The notes under the pieces were generated by a model. That model had not been told where the DNA came from and did no database searches. It was given only the letters and a program-made list of their open reading frames with translations. A stretch of DNA of 64,000 bases from Tricholomella constricta (lineage: Eukaryota; Basidiomycota; Agaricomycetes; Agaricales; Lyophyllaceae). A program made the translations under genes and the position numbers. Where the stretch lies: NCBI GenBank assembly GCA_013368375.1, contig JAACJP010000021.1, positions 434,001 to 498,000 on the forward strand, read 5' to 3'. Of the stretch, positions 45,486 to 53,504 are shown one piece after another. Position 1 is the first letter of the stretch. Every line of letters begins with the position of its first letter.

Positions 45486-46700
45486 ATGGCCGCCATGCTG
45501 ATAGAGCCGTTCTGGGGTGACCTGCGCGAAAATGAGAACGCCCAGGACTTTTGGCGCGCATTTTGTCGCGCAATGGCAGGAAAAGACGATGCGCACAAGC
45601 TTAGCGAGTTCGAAAATTTTCTTCATTCTGACAGTGTTGCAGACCAGTGGTTCTCGGGACTCGACCCGGCCGAGAAAACCACCTGGCCGCGACTGAAGGC
45701 GGCGTACGATGCTCGCTGGCCTAAGGCAACAGTAGTGAGGAAGACAGCCACGGAGTACGAAGAGGAGCTCCTTACCACCAAGCTGAAAGACGAGGACCTC
45801 GGACAAATGAAAGTTGTGTCGGGGAGGAAGGTGTACACACACGTGGCGTGGGCGGACGAGATGGGGAGATTGGCGAGGGAGGCAGGAGTCGAAGCAGGGG
45901 CCGTGTACATCGGGCAGGTTAGGAAAGGGTTACCATCGGTCATCAAGGCAAAAGTAGCAGATGAGTACGCGACGTGGGCCCTGTTCCTAACGGCCGTTCG
46001 CGGAATCAGTGTGACGTACATTAAGGAACGAGTGGAGGACGAAAAGCTGAGGAGGGACGCACTGGATTCGGTAAAAGGGCGGATTGCTCAACTGGAGACA
46101 CCGCGGACGACACTCGGTAGGCAGCTGACCAATACCACGCTTGGTACGGCAAACATCCCGCCCGCGGTCGGCACAACTCTCTTCAACCAGGGTGCCACGG
46201 GGAAGGGCGGCAGCCAGGGCACGTACTCGAGAGGGCCGACGCGCCAGTTCACAGCCGAGGAAAAGGCCGCGTTCAAAGCCAGGTACGCGGTGTTGCCACA
46301 CCATCCTGACACGGAGGCCGGACGCTTGGCACACCAGGCGCAGCAGCAAGCGTGGGCCAAGGCCCACGGTGCCGGAGGACCGGTAACGGAACTGACGCCT
46401 TACCCCCTGAGACCCGGAACGAGCAAAGTTAACAACAACGAGTGCTATAAGTGCGGATTAAGCGGACGCGACCACCCGGGAAAAGGACATCTTAGCTTCA
46501 ATTGTCCGCTGCCGGACGCCAAGCACCTCCACCCTCACGAACAGCGCTGGAGGGCGATTTGCACCAACATGCTTCGAGAGCTAAGGAGTGCCGCGACAGC
46601 CATACGTTATATTGCAATTGACGATTACGGCACGGTCGAGGAGGTGGCGGAATCCAGCGGCGTGGAGGAGCAGGGAAAAGGCGAAGGGCCGTCCGCGTAA
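45486..46700 (+). CDS. Gypsy Gag polyprotein
   Basis: The frame is open from about 45,270, but the first ATG is 45,486 (MAAMLIEPFWGDLRENENAQ), giving 404 aa to TAA 46,698-46,700. The N-terminal half is the capsid-like retrotransposon gag region: FWRAFCRAMAGKDDAHKLSE, DQWFSGLDPAEKTTWPRLKA and IGQVRKGLPSVIKAKVADEY. A Gly/Thr-rich linker leads to a zinc-knuckle variant near residue 315, with spacing C-x2-C-x11-H-x4-C (CYKCGLSG at its start) rather than the usual C-x2-C-x4-H-x4-C. Gag assembles the particle that packages element RNA. The stop lies 21 nt after a GGGAAAA heptamer that could shift ribosomes into pol. Confidence 0.9.
   Translation: MAAMLIEPFWGDLRENENAQDFWRAFCRAMAGKDDAHKLSEFENFLHSDSVADQWFSGLDPAEKTTWPRLKAAYDARWPKATVVRKTATEYEEELLTTKLKDEDLGQMKVVSGRKVYTHVAWADEMGRLAREAGVEAGAVYIGQVRKGLPSVIKAKVADEYATWALFLTAVRGISVTYIKERVEDEKLRRDALDSVKGRIAQLETPRTTLGRQLTNTTLGTANIPPAVGTTLFNQGATGKGGSQGTYSRGPTRQFTAEEKAAFKARYAVLPHHPDTEAGRLAHQAQQQAWAKAHGAGGPVTELTPYPLRPGTSKVNNNECYKCGLSGRDHPGKGHLSFNCPLPDAKHLHPHEQRWRAICTNMLRELRSAATAIRYIAIDDYGTVEEVAESSGVEEQGKGEGPSA
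46673..46679 (+). promoter_or_regulatory. Candidate -1 ribosomal frameshift heptamer
   Basis: G GGA AAA is positioned in the Gag frame exactly as X XXY YYZ. A -1 slip there enters the frame that stays open as AGG CGA AGG GCC and continues as pol to 50,872. Confidence 0.5.
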
Positions 46701-49700
46701 AGGAGCAGCAACGGACGGCCCTGAGAGTGGAAAAGGCGGACAGGGTCGGGGTCCCCACCGATGACCGAGCGGCGGTGGGCGACAAAGTCGAAGCTCGCGT
46801 TGTACTTCTTGAAGATGTAACTGTGGCCGACGAATCGAGCATCTTAAACCTGTACACCGCGGACCATAAGCGACAGCAAGACGAAGAAGGAAAAGAAGTC
46901 GAACCGTTCGTGCAAGCCGTGACACTGGAAGGGCCGGCAGGGGAGATCATTAGAGTATGGGGGATGTTCGATGATGGCGCAATGGTGGCGGCGATGTGTA
47001 GCCGCGTCTACGAGAAGGTGAAGCATAGGTTGGGGCCAACGCGACCATCCCAAAGGCGGCTACGAATGGCGGACGGGAAGATCGTAAAGGGAGAGGCGGT
47101 ATGGGAAGGCACGATAGGTTTGGGCGGAGTGAGGCTGCAGGGCTCATTCGAAATATTTGACAGCGGGGGAAGTTGGTCCTTTTTGTTCGGGAAACCACTG
47201 ATGGTGGCCTTCGATGCGGTACATTATTATCGGCGAAACGAAGTTACGATTGCGGCCAACGGCACAAAAACGACGCTATGCAACCAGTTCCGCACCACGC
47301 AGTTTGAGGGGGACACCATTCACTATTTGGGCTTCGGGGAGCCACGGCACATGGACAGCGAAGGGCAGAGTGAGTTTGAGGGTGTGGCAAGAATGAGCGG
47401 GAGCGGAACACAAGAGGAGCAGAAGGGCAACGATGGGGCGGATAACGGGGAAGCCGGCGAGGCCGCCAAAGAAGAACCACAGGGGTGGAGGAGAGTGGAT
47501 GGAGGACCGCTGAGCAGGCAAGCGATCGTCCCAGTGTGCCTGGTACTCGAGGGCACGGAGGTGGAGGATCCAGGAACACCCATCGTGGCCGACGTCGGTA
47601 ACATCGAAAAAGGCATATTCACGCGACGAACAGATCCGTTTCAACCCGCGCGGGTTGCAGAGGTGCTACGGCAGGTGTCCATCGGAGACGATCTATCGGA
47701 GGCGGAGAAAGAGGAGGTACGGGCCTTGGTAGCACGCAACGCTGACGTGTTCGCGCTATCCGTTGGGGAGGTGCTGGCGGTGGAAGGGGCAATTCACACA
47801 CTGGATATCCCGGAAGACGCGAAGTTCTCGAAGAAGGTGCACCAAAGGCCCCTCACGCCGCCACAGCGGCAGTACCTGCATGCGAGGATCAACGAGATGT
47901 TGGAGGCCGGGGTCATAGAGCAATGCGAGCCGGGGCAGGTGAAGTGCGTTTCCCCAACGACATTGGCGCAAAAGGTCCACCAGGGCGCCGGCCTCACCCT
48001 GGAAGAACTGCAGCATCGCGTCAATGACCAATGCGTGGAGAACGGCTTGGACCCGTACTTTCCAATGCCCGACAGACCAGAACCACGAGCGCCTGGAGGA
48101 GAGCAGCCAGAACCTCAGTGGCGAATTTGTCAAAATTTTGCGGAGATAAACAAAATCACGAAAATTGCACCTATGCCACAGGGGGATATTCGGTCGAAGC
48201 AACAGAAGCTTAGCGGGAAAAGATGGGTGTCGTTGTTCGATTTTGCAGCGGGGTTTTACGCGGTCGAGGTTGCCCCGGAATCCAGACCTTACACAGCATT
48301 CTACGTGGAGGGGCGGGGCTACTTCTGGTATAAGAAGATGCCATTCGGCCTGACAGGAGCGCCATCCACGTTCGCACACATGACGGCGACGAGCCTTCAC
48401 GATCTGCTAGTCCGGGGCATCCTAGAGTTGTTCGTCGACGACGGGGGTACTGCGGCGAACGAATTCAGAGACATGATGGGGAGGCTGGAGGCGATATTCG
48501 AGAGGTGCCGAGAGAAAGGACTGTCGATATCCGCACCGAAGACGAACCTCTTCGCGACGACGGGGGTGTTCGCAGGAGCGTCAGTGGGGCCCGAGGGCAT
48601 ACAACCGGACATGGCTAAGCTCACGGCTATCGTAAACTGGCAGCCACCGGAAGATGCCCGGAACTTAGCCGCCTTTCTCGGGCTCACAGGCTTTAGAGGC
48701 CTCGTGCAAGGCTACGCGAAGGTCGAGGCTCCTCTGAGGAATCTATTGAGAGAGGTTGAGGTACCCGCGGGGGCGTCAAAGGTGGTATACAGGAGGGCCA
48801 TGGCGAATTTCAAACTGGCCGACAGATGGACGCCGGTGCACGCACAAAGCTTCTTGGCGCTAAAGAAGATACTGACATCAGAGCCGGTGCTGAAGGCGCC
48901 GCAATGGGACGGCACACCGTTTGTACTCACCACGGACGGGTGCATGGACGCGTTCGGAGCGGTCCTGGCCCAACAGTTTAAGACAACAACCCCGAGCGGC
49001 GCTACAGTCACCAAGTTGCACCCCATAGGTTTCGCGTCGAAACGTACTTCTCCAGCGGAGGAGAAGTACAAGCTGTTCTTGCTGGAATTCGCCGCTTTGA
49101 AATTCGGCCTCGACAAGTTCTCCGACACCGTTTGGGGTTTCCCGGTGATAATCGAAACCGATTGTCAGGCGCTACGCGACATACTGATGAGTGACAAGCT
49201 GAGCGCTACTCACGCGAGGTGGCGGGACGGCATCCTGGCTCACCAAATAGCCGATGTTCGACACGTCCCAGGACGAATTAACGTGGTGGCAGATGGATTG
49301 AGCAGGGCGAGGGAAGGGACAGCGAAGGCGAACGGAGATGGTAGCGAGTGGACCGTCTGCGAGGATTGGGAGGCCGTCACGGGGCTCGCACACGATATCT
49401 TCTACATGGCGCCGGTCACTGAGGGGGACGGGTTGAGGCAGAGGTTTGCGAAAGAACCTCTGTTTCTGGAGGTTATCGATGCCTTGCTCGAACAGGACCA
49501 GGGGCGAACAGAGAGAGAGAGACGGAGGGCGCAGCACAGGGCGTCCGAGTACCTGATCGAGGATGGAAGGCTATGGCGAGTGGGAGGTGGGCGACGGGCG
49601 AGGGCAAGGGCGAGGGTTGAGTGCGTAACGAGGGGAGAAGCGACAGAGTTGGCGAGAATCGAGCATCAAACCGGCGGACACTGGCAACGAGATGCCATCA

Positions 49701-50872
49701 AGAAGCGGCTTACCGACACAATATGGAGCCCAGGGTTGGATGCCTCGATCATCGAGGGCATCAAGGACTGCAGTCGCTGCAAAAACTTTGGGGGAACACA
49801 CCTGCACGCGCTACTCAACCCGATCACCCGGCGACACCCGTTCGAGCTCCTTGCGGGGGATTACCTGTCACTTCCGGTTGGCGTTGGCGGGTACCACACG
49901 GTCGGCCTGTACCTCGACACCTATTCCCAGCACGTATGGGGGTACAAGTACAAAACGGCAGGGAGCGGCAAGACTACGGTCGGGGCTTTATCCACTATAT
50001 TCTACGATTTCGCGCCATCGGAAGCTTTTATGGCAGACGGGGGCAAACATTTTGATAACGAGGAGGTTAGGGCCTTCTGTGCGAAGTGGGGGACGACGAC
50101 GCACATCGTGGCGGCGTACTCGCCCTGGGTCAACGGGCTGGTAGAGGGCACCAACAAGTTGCTACTTCACGTGCTGAAGCGTCTGTGTTCACCGGAGTTG
50201 GGGGAGGACGAATACGAAAACATCACCGTCGCGGATTTACCGAAGTCTTGGCCAAAGCATCTGGAGGAGGCGATCAGAATACTGAACTGGCGGTTGCTAC
50301 CGGCCCTCGACTTTACCCCGAAGGAGCTGTTGCTTGGTCTAGTCATCAACACGCCAAGAACAAGGGTCCCGGAAAGCATGACAGACCTGTCCAGCGACGC
50401 GGTAACAACTCAAATGGCATACGCCGCTCAACAACGGCTCGATGGCTACGCAGCCGCAGTCCAGCATGCCGTCAAACGGAAGGAGGCGTTCGACCGGAGG
50501 GTCCTCGCAGAAACCAAGCAAGAGGTCGTATTCAAACAAGGTGATCTAGTACAAATCTACCGAAGTGACCTCGACTACACGTTCCGAGCGGACCGCAAGC
50601 TCCTACCGAAGTGGTCGGTTCCCCATCGAGTCGTCGATCGCAACGTGAACTCATACACCATTGAAACCCTGGAGGGCAAGCGAGTCACAGGACAATTTAG
50701 CGCAAGACGACTGAGACGGTTTTGGCCGAGGCCAGGGACAAAGTTGGCGGCCGAGCAGGCCGCGGTCGAACAACGCGTCACGGGGGAGGAGGCAGCGCGG
50801 GTGACGGGGGGAAGTCTAGACGATAACGAAGAGCAAAGCGAGGGGAGTACAGGGGTCGTAGGACAGGGATGA
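46679..50872 (+). CDS. Gypsy Pol: protease, RT, RNase H, integrase
   Basis: About 1,395 residues in the -1 frame relative to gag, with no stop. The protease site is GMFDDGAMVAAM (46,958-46,993), with Asp-Asp-Gly where DTG or DSG is usual. RT: LDIPEDAKFSKKVHQRPLTP, SLFDFAAGFYAVEVAPES, MPFGLTGAPSTFAHM and LELFVDDGGTAANEF (VDD box). RNase H: FVLTTDGCMDAFGAVLAQ and PVIIETDCQALRDIL. Integrase: H..H in HQTGGHWQRDAIKKRL and CSRCKNFG as the zinc module, then GDYLSLPVGVGGYH, AFMADGGKHFDNEEV and SPWVNGLVEGTNKLL as the D,D,E catalytic residues; a C-terminal DYTFRADRKLLPKWSVPHRV follows. All catalytic residues I looked for are present, so the element looks capable of moving. Confidence 0.93.
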   Translation, partial: RRRAVRVKEQQRTALRVEKADRVGVPTDDRAAVGDKVEARVVLLEDVTVADESSILNLYTADHKRQQDEEGKEVEPFVQAVTLEGPAGEIIRVWGMFDDGAMVAAMCSRVYEKVKHRLGPTRPSQRRLRMADGKIVKGEAVWEGTIGLGGVRLQGSFEIFDSGGSWSFLFGKPLMVAFDAVHYYRRNEVTIAANGTKTTLCNQFRTTQFEGDTIHYLGFGEPRHMDSEGQSEFEGVARMSGSGTQEEQKGNDGADNGEAGEAAKEEPQGWRRVDGGPLSRQAIVPVCLVLEGTEVEDPGTPIVADVGNIEKGIFTRRTDPFQPARVAEVLRQVSIGDDLSEAEKEEVRALVARNADVFALSVGEVLAVEGAIHTLDIPEDAKFSKKVHQRPLTPPQRQYLHARINEMLEAGVIEQCEPGQVKCVSPTTLAQKVHQGAGLTLEELQHRVNDQCVENGLDPYFPMPDRPEPRAPGGEQPEPQWRICQNFAEINKITKIAPMPQGDIRSKQQKLSGKRWVSLFDFAAGFYAVEVAPESRPYTAFYVEGRGYFWYKKMPFGLTGAPSTFAHMTATSLHDLLVRGILELFVDDGGTAANEFRDMMGRLEAIFERCREKGLSISAPKTNLFATTGVFAGASVGPEGIQPDMAKLTAIVNWQPPEDARNLAAFLGLTGFRGLVQGYAKVEAPLRNLLREVEVPAGASKVVYRRAMANFKLADRWTPVHAQSFLALKKILTSEPVLKAPQWDGTPFVLTTDGCMDAFGAVLAQQFKTTTPSGATVTKLHPIGFASKRTSPAEEKYKLFLLEFAALKFGLDKFSDTVWGFPVIIETDCQALRDILMSDKLSATHARWRDGILAHQIADVRHVPGRINVVADGLSRAREGTAKANGDGSEWTVCEDWEAVTGLAHDIFYMAPVTEGDGLRQRFAKEPLFLEVIDALLEQDQGRTERERRRAQHRASEYLIEDGRLWRVGGGRRARARARVECVTRGEATELARIEHQTGGHWQRDAIKKRLTDTIWSPGLDASIIEGIKDCSRCKNFGGTHLHALLNPITRRHPFELLAGDYLSLPVGVGGYHTVGLYLDTYSQHVWGYKYKTAGSGKTTVGALSTIFYDFAPSEAFMADGGKHFDNEEVRAFCAKWGTTTHIVAAYSPWVNGLVEGTNKLLLHVLKRLCSPELGEDEYENITVADLPKSWPKHLEEAIRILNWRLLPALDFTPKELLLGLVINTPRTRVPESMTDLSSDAVTTQMAYAAQQRLDGYAAAVQHAVKRKEAFDRRVLAETKQEVVFKQGDLVQIYRSDLDYTFRADRKLLPKWSVPHRVVDRNVNSYTIETLEGKRVTGQFSARRLRRFWPRPGTKLAAEQAAVEQRVTGEEAARVTGGSLDDNEEQSEGSTGVVGQG

Positions 50873-50911
50873 GGAGGCGGCGCGGACGCCGCCACGAAAG
50901 AGGGGGGCACA

Positions 50912-51109
50912 TGGAGTGTTGCTGGGCGACACTCCAGTACTCGAGAGGCGCAGGGAAATGGTTTGTTTGGCCTTGTTTGGCAAAGGCTTTAGTGCTTAGT
51001 AATACTCTCAGTATATTCGAGCAGCAGTCAGAGAAGAATAGACAGATTTCACACTGCCGTCTGCATCCTCAACCGAGTGACGACGAAAGCGTCTACTTGG
51101 GCAGCTCCA
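50912..51109 (+). repeat. 3' LTR, 198 bp
   Basis: Identical to the 5' LTR and followed directly by the CCGC target duplication and the rest of the LINE RNase H domain. Confidence 0.95.
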
Positions 51110-51878
51110 CCGCCATGTGCAATTCATCCATGTCCCAAGCCGTTTGCGGTGGGATATTCACTTCTCGTCGCATGAGGCTGCTACGCAGCTGAAAGTGCCA
51201 CAAGGACCTCGCTCGCGCACATCACTAGATTATGCACGCAAACGCACTGTTGAACAGATGCTAAAGGAATGGACTCGTCTGTTCCAGCAGCCTGAATACA
51301 GTGGCAGATTGTTCCTTCGAACAAAAAGGAAAGGCAAGCCAATAGCACCATCACACCTTGATGGTAGCCCATGGCTTAAAGTAATGGGCAAGTCAAATGC
51401 CCACACCGCTCGGATGTCTCGTAGCATCCTCAATCACGCCCCTATTGGCGAGTACCGGAGGCGGTTTAACCTTTCTGAGGAGGTGAACTGCTCCTGTCGC
51501 AACGGAGGGCTCGAAACCAGAGCCCACATCCTGGACCAATGTCCCAGGTACACGAGGAAGCGCCGGGCCCCGGCGCGCCTCGAACATAAGAATTACCTCG
51601 AATTCCTCGAGGTCAACCCACGGACCTTCGCTTTCCCAAGCGAAAATCCACCTCCACCCTTCCCCAAGGCCAGACCAAAGCGGAAACCACCTGATCAGGT
51701 GAATCGCCGCAGATTAGCACACCGCATGCAGCCTGACGAGGGCCTGCACGACCAACCAGCACGCCCAGAAGATCTCATCTGGGTACCTGAACTATTCCGC
51801 TTGCTACGGCGAGACGAAGCAATTGCTGCTGGACTGGTGTTTGCCGACCAGCAACAAGGCGGGCTACTCGACTGATTG
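51110..51878 (+). pseudogene. LINE ORF2 C-terminus (right half)
   Basis: Continues the interrupted RNase H frame with HVQFIHVPS, then RTVEQMLKEWTRLFQQPEYS, ARMSRSILNHAPIGEYRRRF, a C-x-C..H-x4-C zinc motif (CSCRNGGLETRAHILDQC) that ends many fungal LINE ORF2 proteins, and a basic tail to TGA at about 51,875. Comparison with the uninterrupted copy at 59,945 (CCGCCATGTGCAATTCATCC) proves continuity with 44,945. Confidence 0.9.
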
Positions 51879-52180
51879 GTACCTTACCGTCAGAAGGGGG
51901 CCTCGGGGTCATTCCTGTGGTACCTTCCCTCGGGAGGGCTAAGCTAGCCCCACCGCCAAGGCAGAGGGGTCCTTCTGCGACTTGGAACCTCTCAGCGAGC
52001 ACACCCTTGCTATTTGGCAGATTCTGCCTCCACGCGGGACTCTTCCGAGCGGCCTGCATATCGAGATGCACACGTTACATGCAACACCACTACTGTCACT
52101 GTAGATATATCACATGTACTACACACCAGCCGGACTGCGACCGGGCGCCGGGGTATAAATATGGATTTCAAAAAAAAAAA

Positions 52181-52940
52181 GTAGGGAGGTGAACAATTGC
52201 GTCAAGTCGATGTTGGAGTTGTCGATTTGTCTGTGCGCTGAAGCGTGCATTTTGATTGCATCGAGAGTTAATTTCTTATCTCTGGGACATGCTAGTGGCG
52301 CAGAGATCGCCATTGTGAGGTTGCTGGAGGTTTCTTCAAGTGTAAGGTATGCTTCATGCGTCGATTTGTTAGCTGGAGGTGCATGGAAGTGACTTGGATC
52401 TGCAGTGCATGCCCCAAAAGTTGAGGACTGGTCAATATCCTCAGCATGAACATCTGGAGCTGCAGCAGGAGTGGTCATTTGTGAGATGTGTGGAGGAGAA
52501 GGATCTGTCAGAGGAGATGGAGTGGGAGGCGGCGATGCACCTATGTGGTTAATGAGTGTGGCAATGGGCAGAATTTCGGGAGATCTTGAAGATGGTGAAT
52601 TGATGGATGCTGATTGATCATTGTCGGGATCGTGCTGTGCAAAAGTAAGAAATACGTCCCCCGTCCTCCACAGTCGTGGAACAAAATGTATGTTGCATTG
52701 AAGAGCGCCACACTTTCGACATGCTCATCATCGACAGTGCACGGTTGATCCGGATGAAGCTGGCTGACAGAATGGGGGAAGTAGCTGTCTGGATTGAAGA
52801 AAAACTGGGCCCCATTCTTGTAGTTATATAGTAGTTGCACCTCTACCTTCCAAATTTGGTCAAATAAAATTCTGAGAGCTTGCTGAGTTACTAAGTATAG
52901 TTTTTCCATGTTCCGTGTGGCCTTCAGAGGGAACCTCATG
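52181..52940 (-). pseudogene. Retroelement remnant A, part 2 (minus)
   Basis: The minus strand reads RFPLKATRNMEKLYLVTQQA, VEVQLLYNYKNGAQFFFNPD, SQLHPDQPCTVDDEHVESVA and TYILFHDCGGRGTYFLLLHS, then a Pro/Ser-rich stretch and AYLTLEETSSNLTMAISAPL. If the hAT transposon is set aside, QLASPAQFNM at 57,200 runs in frame into RFPLKATRN here. It ends at the LINE A-tract at 52,180. No RT is seen in this portion. Confidence 0.6.
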
Positions 52941-53326
52941 TAGGCTTTTGAGGTCCAGTTGCACCAACCGGAAAAAACCGAAACCGGACCGGACCGCAAC
53001 CGGAAAAAACCGGACTTGCAGTTGCAGTCGCAGCTAATTTTTGAAGTTGACGGTTGCAGTTGGTCACAAATGGGCTGCGCGCTGCAACTGGTCAGAACCC
53101 GGTTGGGACCGGTTGCAACCGCACTGGGGCATCAGGAGGCACAGGGACACCAAACAGTTTTTCATAATATAACTACAGGGTGCACAGCACTGGTAATTTA
53201 CGCTACAGACACAGTGTACTCGTAATATAAACCACAGGGCATACAGTTCTTGTGCTCAAAGTTTGCCACGAGACTAAGGCGCGAGAAACATGAGGCTCAA
53301 GTGTGGACATGAAATGCCAGTTGCTT

Positions 53327-53399
53327 TTTTTTTTTTTTTTTGAAATCCATATTTATACCCCGGCGCCCGGTCGCAGTCCGGCTGGTGTGTAGTACATGG
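53327..53399 (-). mobile_element. LINE 3'-end insertion inside hAT
   Basis: A T-tract (53,327-53,341) followed by the reverse complement of the LINE terminal sequence, about 58 bp. Flanked by GTTGCTT at 53,320-53,326 and 53,400-53,406 as target duplication. A very short 5'-truncated copy. Confidence 0.85.
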
Positions 53400-53504
53400 G
53401 TTGCTTAAAGAGCGAGCGGCAGGCCGACAACTGACAAGAGCTCATCCCCATCTACTCTCCTAACTCCATGCCAACTGAAGCATCGAATTCCTACTGATCC
53501 TCCA

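Larger units (their letters stand above)
44946..51109 (+). mobile_element. Full-length Ty3/gypsy element, 6164 bp
   Basis: Two 198-bp LTRs (44,946-45,143 and 50,912-51,109) are identical base for base and have TGGAGTG..GCTCCA ends. The target duplication is CCGC on each side (44,942-44,945 and 51,110-51,113), or ACCGC if the terminal A is counted as host. A purine-rich tract (GAAAGAGGGGGGCAC) precedes the 3' LTR. Gag and pol are both open. Identical LTRs mean a recent insertion. Confidence 0.95.
44130..52180 (+). mobile_element. LINE copy 1, 5' truncated, split by gypsy insertion
   Basis: Left part 44,130-44,945 and right part 51,110-52,180 are one non-LTR retrotransposon 3' end, ending in an A-tract at 52,170-52,180. 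The terminal sequence CGGGCGCCGGGGTATAAATA plus TGGATTTCA recurs at 53.33 and 61.2 kb. The 5' end is cut within the RT region. The 6.2-kb gypsy element at 44,946-51,109 sits in the RNase H domain. Confidence 0.85.

Noticed and set aside
47756..48400. 214-codon minus-strand frame inside pol
   Set aside because: Antisense shadow of the RT domain, which has all expected motifs on plus.
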